Shown here one piece after another: positions 1 through 14,119 of a stretch of DNA of 64,000 nucleotides. The notes beneath the pieces are model-generated. The model had not been told where the DNA came from. It was given only the letters and a program-made list of their open reading frames with translations, and ran no database searches. Within the stretch, counting starts at the first letter, position 1; every line of letters starts with the position of its first letter. The position numbers and the translations under genes are program-made. Origin of the DNA: Neocallimastix lanati (nom. inval.) (Eukaryota > Neocallimastigomycota > Neocallimastigomycetes > Neocallimastigales > Neocallimastigaceae). Location of the stretch: the NCBI GenBank assembly GCA_016946835.1, contig JACVTC010000048.1, forward strand, positions 1,081,831-1,145,830, given 5' to 3'.

Positions 1-226
<226 letters not shown>

Positions 227-349
227 TATTAATTAGAGAATAAGAGTCATAGAATAGAATAAAATTGAATAGGATGGAATAAAAAGTTAATTATTTTAAA
301 AATAAATAAAATATTGATGTGTATATATATATAATATATTTCATATTAG

Positions 350-505
350 ATTCAAAGACCTATTCTTATTAATACAATTAAAGAAAGTGGTCTTTTCCTT
401 GCTACCTTTGGACAAAATAATACTAAACCTGATTTCGTAAAACTCCAAGAAAAATTAGGAGTTGATGCAATTATTGTTAATGAACAATTAAAAATATTTA
501 AATAA
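350..505 (+). CDS. Glycerophosphodiester phosphodiesterase-like protein, C-terminal exon (partial)
   Basis: Only the last exon is in the window. It follows a 3' splice site ending in TATTAG at 349, starts in phase 0 and encodes 51 residues ending ...QLKIFK before a TAA at 503-505. The stretch IKESGLFLATFGQNN followed by KLGVDAIIVNE matches the end of the GDPD TIM barrel, where family members read roughly IK..GL.L...G..N....K....GVDA.I.D. In yeast Gde1/Pho81-type proteins this domain hydrolyses glycerophosphodiesters such as glycerophosphocholine to glycerol-3-phosphate. The catalytic His and Glu residues lie in earlier exons that are not present, so activity cannot be judged. The 225-349 segment reads as intron. 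The family call rests on one short exon. Confidence 0.62.
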   Translation: MQRPILINTIKESGLFLATFGQNNTKPDFVKLQEKLGVDAIIVNEQLKIFK

Positions 506-524
506 TTTAATTATTATTATTATA

Positions 525-556
<32 letters not shown>

Positions 557-1790
557 AAATATTTTTATTTTTATTCAATAGATAATAATAATGATAGTAA
601 TAATCAATTATTAATATAAATTATTAATATAAATTAAATTATGCATAAAAATAATATATACATATATAAACTTTTATTAATATTTATATATACATATATA
701 TAATTTTTTTTTCTTTAATAATTTTTTTTCTTTTCTTTTCTTTTATTTTTTTTTAAATAAAAAAAAAGATAGCGCGCATTAATATCAAAAAATTCAGTAA
801 TAATTAAATAATTAATTAATAAATAAATAAATAAATAAATAAATATAAATAAATTAATAAAATAAATAATTATAAATAAATTAATAAAAATATATTAATA
901 ATATAAAAATAATAGTAATCATCATCATAATAAAAATAAAAATAAAAATAATAATAAAAGCAATTTTTGATCAAAGATTATAATATTATTTTCTTTTTTT
1001 CTTACTTTATTTTATTTTATTTTATTTTATTTATTTCTATTAAATATATTTATAATATATATTTAAAAGACATAATAGTAAATAATATAATTTAATTCTA
1101 ATTATATTTTTAGTTTTAGATTTAATTTATTTATTTATTTATTATGGTTACATCCATTTTTTTATTTTTATTTTTATTTGGATTACGTCCATTTTTTTTT
1201 TTTTTTTTTTAATTTTATTTTGGTTTTTGTTTTAGTTCTTTAAAATATATAAATCGATCTAATTAAGTATATATAAATAAATATGAATAGTTCTTAATAT
1301 AACTGTTAATAAATTTATATATATATGAGATTATATATGAGATAATATAATTGACAAAAAAAAAAAAAAAAAAAAAAAAAAAGAATTATCATTAAATATA
1401 TATATATATATAAAGTTTAGATCATTTTATGTTTTAATAATATTACTATGTCTTTTTTTTTTTTATTTTTATTTTTATTTTTATTTTTTTTTTAAATTAT
1501 CTATTATTAAATTTTTTTTTTATCATCTATTATTAAATATTTTTTTTTATTATTTGTATTATTATAATAATATTTTATTGTTTTTTATTGTAAAATTATA
1601 CGTTTTTTTTTATTATTTGATTTTAAAAAAAAAAAAAAAACATAATCTTTTATTTTATTATAATAATATTATAATTAATAAATAAATAAATTATTATTAT
1701 TAATACTATTATTATTATAAATAAAAATTAAAAATGAATATTTATAACATTATTACATTTTATTAATCATTTGTAATAATAGAGAAATTT

Positions 1791-1792
<2 letters not shown>

Positions 1793-1845
<53 letters not shown>
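1793..1845. repeat. Poly(T) tract, 53 bases
   Basis: Uninterrupted run of T, the longest homopolymer of the left spacer. Similar A or T tracts of 20-40 bases recur at 1357, 2160, 2832, 14505, 28397 and 29141. Confidence 0.95.
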
Positions 1846-1850
<5 letters not shown>

Positions 1851-2055
1851 TGTGTATATATATATATATATATTTATATATAATTAATTATCCTTATTCT
1901 TTATAATAATTATTTATTATTTCAATGTACTAATATTGCTATATATTAAAGAAGAAAAAAAAAAATTTTTTTTTTTCTTTTCATATAAAATTTGATTATT
2001 CATTGCTAATATTTTTAAATTCTAAAAATAAAAATGGAATTTTTTTATTTATTTA

Positions 2056-2087
<32 letters not shown>

Positions 2088-2153
2088 TTTTAGATTTGGA
2101 AATAATGAGAAGAGAGGGGGAAATTAGGAGCTCTGTACTGACTTCCCTTTTTA

Positions 2154-2188
<35 letters not shown>

Positions 2189-2234
2189 TTTTATAGTATA
2201 TAATTAAAATTTATTTTCTACTATACTATAATAA

Positions 2235-2393
2235 TGTATTGTTTTAAAACCCTTTTTAGGCAATATACTCATCTCCATTTATAATGACCGTTTAGAATCA
2301 AGCACTGTTAATTGCTGTAATACTATATTTCAAGGAAAACTTCGGGATTTTGATATCGTTTCGATACAGATAGTAATGATTAAAAATAATTAA
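2235..2393 (+). other. Exon-like island, 52 open codons, identity unknown
   Basis: A stretch of mixed composition inside pure A/T sequence. One plus frame is open from 2235 to a TAA at 2391 and reads like protein (ISIYNDRLESSTVNCCNTIF then QGKLRDFDIVSIQIV). A 3' splice-like TTTTTAG ends at 2259. A second mixed-composition piece at 2106-2158 is preceded by an ATG and could be an earlier exon. The QG(K/R)(V/L)..D pattern is loosely like an Edc3-type LSm fold, but there is too little to assign a family. It may equally be a gene relic. Confidence 0.25.
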
Positions 2394-3213
2394 AAAAAAA
2401 ATATTTTATTAATATAAATAATAATAATAAATATAGAAAAAAAAAAAAAAAGACCTTTAAGTTATTATTATATATTTATTATTTTTTTTTACATTATTAG
2501 TATTAACTAAAGTTTTTCTTTTTTTTTTTTTTTTTTTTTAATAAAACTTTAATTCCTTTTTTTTATTTATTTTTATTCCATTTTTTTTAATATAAATATA
2601 AGAAAAAAAAAAAAAAAATAATCATATTCATTAAAATAATAATAAATATATATATAATTATTTAATATTATTTTAAAAAGTTTATAAATAAAAATTATAT
2701 AATTAATATATATTTTAATTTTAATTGGATGAAATTTAATTAAGATATAAAAAAAATAAAAAGTTAAGACCATTTTTTTTTTTTAAAAAAAAACTTTAAA
2801 AATTTATATAATTATTTATTATTATTATTTTTTTTTTTTTTTTTTTTTTTTTTAGTTTTATTTTAGTTTTGTTTTAGTTTTGTTTTATAAACTAAAAAAG
2901 AGAAAAAAAAGAATTATTAAAAAATTATGTACTTTATAAAAAGTTACTAATACCAATATATATATTTAATATAAATTTTGTTGATCAAGGTTATATTATT
3001 ATCAAAAGTAAAATACTTTTTTTTTTTAATAAAAACTTTTTATAAAATGTTAATTTTAATATAAATAGAAAGCTTTATTTTTCTTAATAAGATTTAGATT
3101 ATTAATATTATTATACTATTTCATTTTTAATTATTTAATACTATATTTATTTTATATATATATATGTTTATATTTTTTTTTTTTAAAAAAAAAGAATTTT
3201 TAAATATAATATA

Positions 3214-6200
3214 ATGGCTGAAAAAGATTCTATAAAGGAATATTCTATTACTGAAAATTTTAATTATAAAATATTATATTCTTTATTATGTAATACATCG
3301 GGTAAAAAAGAATATGAAAAAATCCATAAGTATATTACAAATTTACGAAAATCAATTGAAAAACAAAAAATAATTAAAAGCTATAAAGAACTGAAGGAAC
3401 TGCGAGATTTACTCGATGAATATAAGAAAGAGGAAATAGATAAAGAAAAAGCGAAAAAACTAAATAAATACGCAAACAAATTATACATCGCTTCATACAA
3501 CATAGGAATAAATAATATACATGAAAATAGGTTAAGCAACATAGACCTTTTAGAATTTATTTCATTATATAGAGATAATGAAGAAATATTTCAGAATACC
3601 AAATATATCCATTTTAATTCTATTGATAATAAATTTTTTGAAGTTTTTAATGAAGAAAATGAACAATTTAAGGCTAATTTTATTAATTTTTCAATAATTA
3701 ATAATTTAAATAAAAAAAAATTCAGTAATTTAGATGATTATATACAAGTCATGGGTTCCCACCTTCAATTAATTTCTTTTATCAATGATAGTGAAAATTT
3801 ATCCGATTTCCTCATCCAAAAAATTCATAATATTAAAACAGAATTTTCAGAAAAAATAGTAATTGAAATTTTGAGAAAATTTAAATTAAACGAAATTATC
3901 ATTCACCGATTGATAAATGAATTAGAAATTTCAAAGTTATCCAATGATACTGTTCTTGACTATTTAGGCCAATTTCATAAAAAAGTTCACATTCAAAATA
4001 AAATTTTCGGGTGTTTAACGAAACGAGTGGTTAAAAATAAAAGCGAAATTATTAATGCTGAAAATACGTTATCTGAAAATGTCAGCTTACTGTTGGCATT
4101 AATAGATAAAAAATACTTTGATGGCGCTAAATACAATAATGACTATATCGAAAAAACTAAAAAAAACATGAAAGAAATTTACGAACAGCTTTCAAATTTC
4201 GAATTTTCAATGGAAGAATTAAAATTAATGGATTCGATAAATCAAAGTGAAAATCATACCTTTAATTTAAAATCTCGATGTTCAATTTTATGTTTAAAAA
4301 GAGAAGAACAAACTAATCATCTCTATAATTTATTAAATAATAAAATAAAGGATTGCTTATCTACACTGGAAAATCTTAATACTATTATTAAAATATTTTC
4401 AAAATACTTTTCAAATGATAATGAAGACTTAATCCACTATTATAGGAATCTTCGTGATAACATCATCTTAAAGAAATCTGTTTCCGATTTTCCAACGGAT
4501 ATAAAAGAATTCGATACATCGCTCGGTAAAGCCTGCTTCATGAAAAAAATAGTGTCCATAAAACTGTTAGCTGTGATATTTGATCAGACAAAATTGCTTA
4601 ATAGAGAATGGAGCAATATGGAAATCATGGAAGCAGTAAAATTGAGCCTCAATAAATTACTAGGATTTTTAAGGAGAGAATCGGAGGATCAATTAAAATT
4701 GAACTCTAAATTAATGGAATCTGTTTTAAAAAAATTGGAGGAAATGGAATTAGAAGACGATATTAAAAAACTTTCAAGTATGTATAAGCTTCCTTTGGAT
4801 GAAATTACCATCAATGAAAATTGTATTAAATTGAAAATGTTCAAAAATAGAGTGCTTAATATTGAATTGTTTAAGAAATTCCTATTACTATTAAATGACT
4901 TTCAGGCCAATCATGGAGATAACTTGCTAAGAGAAGAAATTCGAAATGAAATTGAATTACTGGAGAAGTCTAAGTCCTTAAATGATCTTTTGGATATTTA
5001 TAAGAGATTTAAACAACTCAACCTAAATTTAGATATTCTTAATTCTTCTTCTTCTACCATTACTTATTCTGTCATTACTAAAATGTACAGTGAACCAAAT
5101 TTCGTGCAGCTGATATTAATGAAAACTCATGATTTTAAGCAATTAGGGAAATGGATTGATGAAGCCAGTGATGTCCGTATTAAACGTGAAGATATTCCGG
5201 ATTTTGAAGAATGTGTCTTATTTCTCCGAAAATTTAAAGAAAAATGTGCCGATAAAAGTGATAAACAGATTATCGAAAGTTTTAATTTTTTTACTCATCG
5301 CAAAAAATATAGTCATATTGGGGAATATTTTGAAAAATCATCAAAATTTTATTCTGATTTAAATAAATTGTATAAATATTATTTAAATCCTAGTACATTG
5401 GATAGAGAACACCTAAAAAGTTTGCTACTCAAAAGTGTCCTGACATTGAAATTTAAGGAGTCTGGCTATGAATGTACCGCGGATTATAATATTAAAGTGA
5501 AGACAAGGGAATTCGATTTTATGAAAGGAATTTTAAATTGCCATGAAAATTTTGAAGAACTAGTACGGTTGAGAGAGGTCGCCATGGTTGAGGATGATGA
5601 TCAAAATTTTGATAGCTTTGTAGAAATTGTAGATGATGTTTCCAAAATTATTCAACTTTTAAATGATATTTTCTGTAAGGGATACTATAAGACTTTTTCG
5701 TATGAAATCATGATCATCAATGGTATAACCTATTTACATAATCCAAAAACAAGACAATTAAAGCCTATCGATTTAAAGGAAATGGCAAAAGAATTGAATA
5801 TCATTAGAAAGGATCAAGAAAGAGAAATACTCCAGGCTTATAAAGTAAATGCGTTAACCCGATTGATCTACGGTAGTCAATTTAATCTTCTAAACAAAAT
5901 AATTCTTGGCGAATTTAATAGGAATAAGGAGAATGAAGAGGAAGAGGAAAAGGAAGAGGAAGAAGAAAACCTTTCCGATGATGATGAAAGAAAATTTATA
6001 AATATGGTAAAGTATATCACAGGAAATAACGCTCGAAATTATTATCTTTATGACATGAAGAACAATTCAAAGGAAATTACTTCACTGAACCAAATGTTCA
6101 GCGATATTAGTATGTATTTGAATCAAATTTCAATGAACAATGAATTTGCTTTAGAAACGGTATATAAGGATGCAGAATTACAGAATAAAAGCCACCGTGG

Positions 6201-9200
6201 AATATATAGTTTCGCCTGTCCTTTGGAAGCTATTGAAATCAATGCCATCTACAGTGCCTTATATTTAACCGGTAATTTTCCATTGGCCCAAACCGTCTTA
6301 TACTGTAGTGAAGATACTTCAAAGGAAGAGGTTTTATCGTTCATCTATCGAGCCATGAAGTGTGACTATCCCGTGCTTTTCATGCTTTTAAAACCTGAAA
6401 ATTTGAGAGTTGAGGTGAAACAATACCTCATAGAATTATTAGTCACTGATAAAAGTGGTAGTCAAGATCGTCGACAACAACAACAACAACAAGATATGCT
6501 ATCCTGTCTCCTCCTTATTTACAGTAAGGAAAATGAAAATGAAAATGAAAATGAGGCCTCGCATGATATTATCCATGAGATTCAAAAGTTAATAAATCAC
6601 CATGATTTTCATCTCCCTGAAGCATGTATATCAACAAAAACCTTCCCGGACGTTGTGTTCTACAGTAGTGATTCGCCTGGATTAGGAAAATCAACAAAGA
6701 TTAAAAGCGATTTTGAAAATGAAAATAATTCCGGCTATGAATATATCTATTTCCCTCTAGGTGGAGATGTAAATAAGCATGATATTATGAAGAGATTATT
6801 AAAATTAACAGGGAAAAAGGTAGAACTACATATAGATATATTGGAAATGGAAGACGGTAACATTGAATTAATGAAGGAATTTCTATTTTCCTTCGTACTC
6901 TTGAAATACTATTCTCACCAGAATAATATTTTTTACTACGGAGATGAAATTAAAATTAAGATAGAAATTCCGAAGGGTCACAGCGATGGTGAAAGAGCCT
7001 TCCCCTTTTTCCGGTTTTTCAAAAATGATACCATTTCCATGGAAAATTTACCAAAGTTACATATTTCAAATGAAGAGGAATATTCGGACATTCAAATCGT
7101 ATGCAAATATATTAAAAATTTAGATAAAATTGATTATGTTGACATTTGCCCTCCTGAATTAAACGATCCAACCCGAAAGAGCAGACCTGATCAATTCTTG
7201 ACGGTAGAGGAATGCTTTAATATTATTTTAGATACGATAGGATCCTCGAATTTTAACTTTTATAAATTGCAAATTTTTATTAGAATATTATCAGATCAAT
7301 TGCGTCATCTCTCAAAATCAATATACTTTAATACGTTGACTTTAGCTGAAGCTAGAGAAGTCAGAAAAAATTTAGATAAGGTTAGAAGTACCATTATTAA
7401 ATCATTAATTAATTATGTTTGTTGGTTCATTAACTCCATTGGTAAAACTATTGAGGATGAGCAAAAGCTTACTATGCTTAGTCATGAAAAAAGGAACATT
7501 AAATATGAAGAAGCCATTCAACAAGCGAAAAAATATTCTGCAGAAAAAAGAGCATTTTCAATTGCCAATCGTAACCTCGGAATGATTTTCTTTAATGAAG
7601 ATGAATATTCCATAAGCATATTACCGACGTACGATAAGAATTCCCGGGAATATCAAGTTTTAAAGGCAATCTATAACTCTAATACACTTGATAAAGATAT
7701 GAAAGAACTTGTCAACTTTAAAAATTTTACGGCCCAAGACTTTCTGAAAGAAGTTCGAAATGTATTAAATTTGAATATCCCAATAAATGAACAAGAATTA
7801 TCCGGAAGAAGTAACGGAATGGAAAGGAATAAAAAAGTAGGAAGAGGAGGAGAAAGAAAATATTTAGAAGATATTGTGAAGTCGTATGTGTTCACTGAAG
7901 ATAACTTCATAAAGTTACTATTAATTTCCCTAAGACTAAGAGCTAATGTACCGGTTATTATGATGGGAGAATGTGGTTGTGGTAAGTCTTCGTTGATTCG
8001 TAGGATAGCAAAGTTAAAAGGTGTCAAAATGTATATGAAAAATATACATTCAGGAACAGATGATAAAGATATAGAGCAATTTCTAAGAAGGAAAAAGCTA
8101 TTCGTCTCCTCCTCAGATTCAGAACATGAGGGTGGGAGACAAGAGATTTGGATTTTCTTTGATGAAATCAACACTTGTCGTTCGTTGGGTCTCATCGCTG
8201 AAATTATGTTGAAGCATACCTGTAAGGGAGAAAGAATTAAAGAGAACATTAAATTTATTGGTGCCTGTAATCCCTATCGATTAAATACTCAGAAGGATGC
8301 GCTCATCGGACTTCATAATAAGGAAAGATATTCCCCAAGAGAATTAGCGTACAAGGTCTATCCCCTTCCAAATTGCTTAGTGAATTATATTTTTAATTTT
8401 GGAACACCAGAAGATACGGACATTAAAAAATATATAGAGAATATGGTATCTCGTACTTTTGAAGACTTAAACGTAACTAAGCATGAAAATATTTCTTCCA
8501 GTATTTGGAGACGTTCTGTGAATACGATTTTTGCTGCTCATATATTTATTAGGGATACCTTTGATATTTCTGCAATCAGTTTAAGAGAAATGAAGAAATG
8601 GAAAATTCTATTTAAATGGTTTATTGACTTCTTAAGAATGCCATATATTATTAGAAAGCTTAATACTAGTTATAATATGGATAATCAAGAAATTTATAGT
8701 TTGGCATTAAATCTTAGTATATATATCTGTTATTACATTAGAATATTTCCTAAAAGCAAGAGAAATGAATTTTTAGCATTAATGAGGAAGGAGGAAAACT
8801 TTGGAAGTCAATTTGATTTTGAAAAATTTGCAAAAATACTTCAACATATGATTGCTGATGAGGTCCATTTGAAGAAAGGAATTGCTAAAAATAAATTATT
8901 ACTGGAAAATTTATTTTCAGTTTTTGTTTGTATTAATTTGAAGATTCCGCTGGTCATAGTTGGTGGTCCCGGCTGCAGTAAATCATTAAGTACACAATGT
9001 ATCATTGAATCGATGAATGGAAAGGATTCCAGCAGTGAATTCTTTCGATTATTCCCAAAGCTTTATACCGTATCATTCTATCAGGGCTCCTTAACTACTA
9101 CATCATCTGAGGTTAAGAAGCTCTTTAAATTTAAAGGACCGAACAGTTCCATAAGCAATGAAAATCCTTCAGAAAAAACAATTAAGATCATCGTTTTTAA

Positions 9201-12200
9201 CGAAATAGGGCTAGCTGAAATCTCCTCAGAGCATAATCCACTTAAAGCAATTCATTTTGAATTAGATGGTTGTTATGATGGTGATGATGATGATGATGAT
9301 GGTGATGATGATGGTGATGATGATGATGATAGGGAGCATATTGGATTTATTGGTATCTCCAATCGGGCTCTTGATGCCTCTAAGATGAATCATTTAATTC
9401 ATTTATCCATTCCAGAGCCAGATATGGAAGACTTATTTGAGACCTCCTTAGCGGTCGCTCAATCCTACGACGAACGATTATTAAACTTTTACAGCCGTTG
9501 TTATAAAGAATTATCCGTGGCCTATTATCATTATATAAAGAAACTAGAAGAAAATTCAGGAATGTGTAGGAATGAATTCAATAATGAATTTACGGACTAT
9601 TCTATGAAACAATTCCATGGCACTAGAGACTTTTACGGTTTGATTACAAATTTTTCAGAATTAATAATGGACCATGGTTTCCCAAAATCTAATGATAAGA
9701 TTAAAGAAATCATGAATGAAAGTATTGCTAGAAACTTTGGTGGTTTAAGGCATTCGGTTTCTCTTTTCTATGACCATCTTCAACTATCCAATGAAAATAT
9801 GGGTACTCCCACGGTAATGGAATGTATTGAAAAAAATATCAATGATTTTAATAGCCGATTTTTGTTACTCCTCACCCCCAATCATTCAATAAGCCATTTT
9901 CTTATTTCTTCCCTCCTTACTCAATTCAACAAAAATTATGAATGTTTCTATGGAAGTAAGTTTACGGAGGACCATACCTTCAATCACTACTTTGCAAAAA
10001 TTTTAAGAAAAGTGAAAAGCAGTATGGCCAACGAAAATATTATTGTCTTCAATCATCTCACCAATTTATATCCATCGCTCTCTGATTTATTTAATCAAAA
10101 CTACAGCACCATCAATAAATATAAATATGCCAAAATAGCCTTAGGAAGTTCCAACGTTCAAAATTACTTTATTAATGACAAGGTTCGATTCATTGTTATT
10201 TTAGATTATAATGAAGTTAAGAAACAAGATCCTCGGTTCCTTAATCAATTTGAAAAGCAAATTCTCTCAGTGGAAAATTTATTAAACGAAACCGAAATCG
10301 AAGTATCTAAAACTATCTATGAATTATTGAAACAAATTGTGAAAAATCATGATGAGAACAACACATTAAAGCTTGATTTAAGCTATGAATTGATTAACTG
10401 TAGTCTGGAAGAAATTCAAGCTATCATATATAAATTGTCCAATAAATTTGTCAATAATTCTATTGAAGACTCTGACTTTGAAAATACGTATATAAATGAG
10501 AATGGAGGTTCCGTTGTTGACCCTGAAATTTTGAGTTATGAAGATGTATTAAGTCAACAAGTACTAGAAACTATTGTACCAACCTTTTCACAGGATTTAA
10601 TTTTATATATGAGAGACTCTTCCTTCCCTAAAAAATACGAGAAGGAATATCTAAATATTTTAAAAATATACCGTAGGGACTGTCATCTCCATCAAAATAT
10701 TAAAAACTATTTAGAACATATGAAGACCAATAGGCATATCATCTATACTTTCTCAAATCTTTATGATTCCATATTTGGAAAGGGGGATGAAATGAAGCAA
10801 TTTACCAATGAACATTTCGGTTGTTCCTTTACCCAAAAAACCGTTAAAAATATCTATGTGAAGAATTACAAGTCAGAACGTGAAATGGAGGAAGAAATTT
10901 CCGATTATCTTTCCAATACGAATTTAAATTTAGGAATATTCCACTTTGGAATCGATGATATCGACAATTTAATTCATATAAACTATTTAGTAGAAAATAA
11001 TGAAAATCTGTTAAAGTCAAAAGGAAAGTTCCAATTCCAATCGAAAATTATAATATTTATGATTCATTTGAAAAGAAAAATTGTAAGTAGAGATCCAGAA
11101 AAAGAAGAAGAAGAAGAAAAAGCATTCGATAAGCTTCACCAGGGTCGATTAATGTCTCATTTATCGGATTGGAAACAATTTTTCATTGATAACTTAAACC
11201 GATATGATAATTCCTTAAGAAAATTACTTTTCTCCTCCAATATCAATCTTTACTATGACCATAAAAATTTATTTGATGATAAGGACGAAAAATTCAATGA
11301 AATATTACAGCAATCCTTAAATTTAATCACCTATAACTTCAAAATTAACTTAAGTTCCAATTATTTCATTTTCAATCTATATTCCAACAGTCTAGATACT
11401 TATAAATCCATGATTTATGACTATATATCCAATGACAGAGAATTGAAGAATACGATTTCAAGTTTGGTCATTGAAAAAATGAGAAATCAAAGTGAAATTA
11501 GTTTAGTTACCAATATTTTAAGGGACTATGAGTTTAAGGATAGTGATGTAGATTTCATTTCCGTCATTAATAATTACGGGATAACTATTTTCAGAAAGGT
11601 ATTCGTTCAAGTTATGGCTCAACTTGAAAAATACAATCTATTTTCATCAAAATTATTGAGTGACAGTGGAAGAGAGCTTGACAGCAAAATATTTAATAAA
11701 ATTATCCAATATGCCATCCAAAAAAGTAATATGGCTGATATCTTAGTTTCATCACCCCCTCAACCAGAGCATATAGATTTAATAATGGGGATGACCAACC
11801 CATGTATTTCATTACTATTCGATGAAATTACCAAAAATGAAAGTAAGTTCTACTATTTCCTGAGTGAAAAAGGATTCAGAGAGGGTAAAATTTCTTTGGA
11901 GAAATTCACTGAAATCAGAGCTATTTCTGTAGCCAATTTTAAAGACGATTTCTTAAGCAAATATGAAGAAATCTATTTAACACCATTATTACAAAACAAT
12001 GAGATTGGCGATGAAAGCGGCCTAATCAGTTACACTAATCAAAAGGCATCGCTCAAAGATCTTCTTAAAGACTATATTAGGTTCTTCTTGTCTCGAAGCA
12101 ATGAAAACTTTGAAGATCCAAGTATCTTAAAATTTTTCATTATTTTATATAAACTATTCATATCGAGAGCCGATGCCAGCATAGGAGATAATTCAATCTT

Positions 12201-13832
12201 CAGCATTGACAATATCGCTGAATTTATACTATTTATAGAGTCGTATGAACATCTCATGTATAATATTTGTAAATTTATCAAATATATGAATAAGTCTGGT
12301 AACAGTTTTTTGAATTATTTAATTTCATTACTCCCAATGAACCTCTTTAAAACTGAAAATAACGAATTATCCATAATTAATGATATTTTTGTTAATCTCT
12401 ATGAATCTATCATCTACTGTATCATTAATATTGAGCCATCTTTCGAAGATAATGAAGAAAAGTTTTTAGGTTACATTGAAGGTATAATCGTATTCATCAG
12501 AGTATTAAAGAAAATGAGCTTACAATTAAATTTGAGTATGCCCCTTCTGGACTTTTTAATGCGTCATATTTTCGTATTAAATACTTTAATTGCTAATAAG
12601 ATTCCTTCATTACAATTAAAAATGTTTTTACAATTATTAAAGAAAGAAAGCAGTTTGTACATAGTACCACTCTATGAAAGTATTGCTAAGAAGAATAATT
12701 TTTCTTTAGAAAGGGATTTAACCATCTTCTTTAAACTATTAAAAAGAAAAAACCAAAAATATTCGGAAGAAGAACCAGAGATTATTCATGAAGAATATGA
12801 ATTTTTAATCAATGCCCTTTCCAGTAAACCTTATTGTACCGAATTTATTGTAGACATGTTAATGAACAAATTAGAAATTTATAAAAGCGATGACATCCGA
12901 AAAATTGTATTAAGTATCATTTGTTCTAATGAAGTATTAATTCAAAAGGAACAAACCCAAATTATTTTTGAAAGTATTTTCAATGGAGAGATTATATCAA
13001 ATATTAATGAGAATAGTATCATTAAGTATTTGAACAAAGTTGATAATGCATTTTTGAACAATATCCTCTGCAATTTATTCCAAAAGAAGATAAAACAATT
13101 TTTTGAATTAAATATTAAGGAAGACAACGTCCTTTTAATTAATAATGAGTATTCAAATATTTTGAACCAAAGTCGTTTAGAAAGTATGAAAAATAATAAA
13201 TTTGCTTTAAAATATTGTAAGATGTTTGAAAATTTGTATAACTCCTATATGAAAAAAGGAAATAATGACGAAAACAATAATACAACCAAAATTATAAATA
13301 AGCTCATTAGTAATGTTACTAAAACTAATATTTATAACATAATTAATAAAAACGCACTTATTAACAGTAATAAAAATCAGAATTTAAATCGTTTAAAAAG
13401 TGAAAGATATAAAGACTATTCTTCTAATCATTCAGAAAATAGTAAAACAGAAGATATTACTTCTTATCATTCCAAAAACGATGAATCTAAAAAAAGTACC
13501 ATTTCTATTTATATAGAAAAAAAAGGATATAATGCTATTATATCTAGTTTATTAGAAAACCAACGCCAATTAAAAAATACATCTTACGTTGATTCAGTTA
13601 AGAGTGAATGTAATGACTATCTTACTTCTAATTCTTTAGATGATATTAACGACGACGTTGAATATTATTCTATTAATTCTTCAGAAGACAGTGACCATGA
13701 TAGTGATCATTATTCAAATTCTTTGGAAGACAATGACCAAGATAATGATTATTCTTCAAATTCTTCAGAAAGAACTTTAACTGTTCAAAGAAATACAAAT
13801 AAATATTTTCTGGAATCACAATTAAATTACCA

Positions 13833-13836
<4 letters not shown>
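3214..13836 (+). CDS. Giant RNF213-like (mysterin-type) dynein-like AAA+ ATPase without a RING domain
   Basis: Single exon, 3540 codons, intact. The N-terminal ~1100 residues look helical. Three P-loops follow: SDSPGLGKST (1152-1161), GECGCGKSS (1585-1593) with Walker B IFFDEIN (D1650/E1651), and GGPGCSKS (1917-1924) with IVFNEIGLAE (N1996/E1997). The GLAE..NPLK..H motif and the later GISNRALDASKMN segment are characteristic of the RNF213 AAA core, whose family couples an AAA+ motor to E3 ubiquitin ligase activity. Human RNF213 is about 5200 residues with a RING and an RZ finger. Here I find no Cys/His cluster anywhere after the AAA core, so direct RING-type ligase activity is unlikely. Acidic runs occur near residues 905-930 and 2022-2039, a Gln run near 1090, and a Ser/Asn/Asp-rich tail after about 3330. 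The ATG is the first in frame, in an A-rich context. An ATPase role is inferred from motifs; the cellular role is unknown. Confidence 0.85.
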
Positions 13837-13868
<32 letters not shown>

Positions 13869-14082
13869 ATATAAATAATTTTAAATATGTATTATCAATT
13901 ATTATTATTATTATAAAATTTTATTAAATATATATATTTATATCAATAATATAATTATTGATATAAATATTATAATTATAAAAAATAATTATATAATACT
14001 ATATTCTTATTTTATTTCTATTTTCTATTTTTATATTTTCCCATTTTCATTTTTTTATAAATTAATATAAATATTACTTTTA

Positions 14083-14119
<37 letters not shown>

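Larger units (their letters stand above)
506..3213. other. A/T-rich intergenic spacer
   Basis: Made of T and A homopolymers, TA runs and AAT/ATT repeats. The short open frames in it are poly-Phe or poly-Tyr/Ile translations of homopolymers and are not genes. The only stretch with ordinary base composition is about 2098-2393, listed separately. The last bases before 3214 are A/T-rich, with no unusual motif apart from TA runs that could serve as TATA elements. Confidence 0.8.

Noticed and set aside
2003-2203. 66-codon frame of poly-Phe and poly-Tyr
   Set aside because: Translation of T and TTA repeats; only the central few codons have ordinary composition, and these are noted with the exon-like islands.
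7671-8249. 192-codon open frame on the minus strand inside the AAA+ gene
   Set aside because: It lies opposite the conserved P-loop and Walker B of the RNF213-like protein and has no protein-like motif of its own; it is an antisense shadow.
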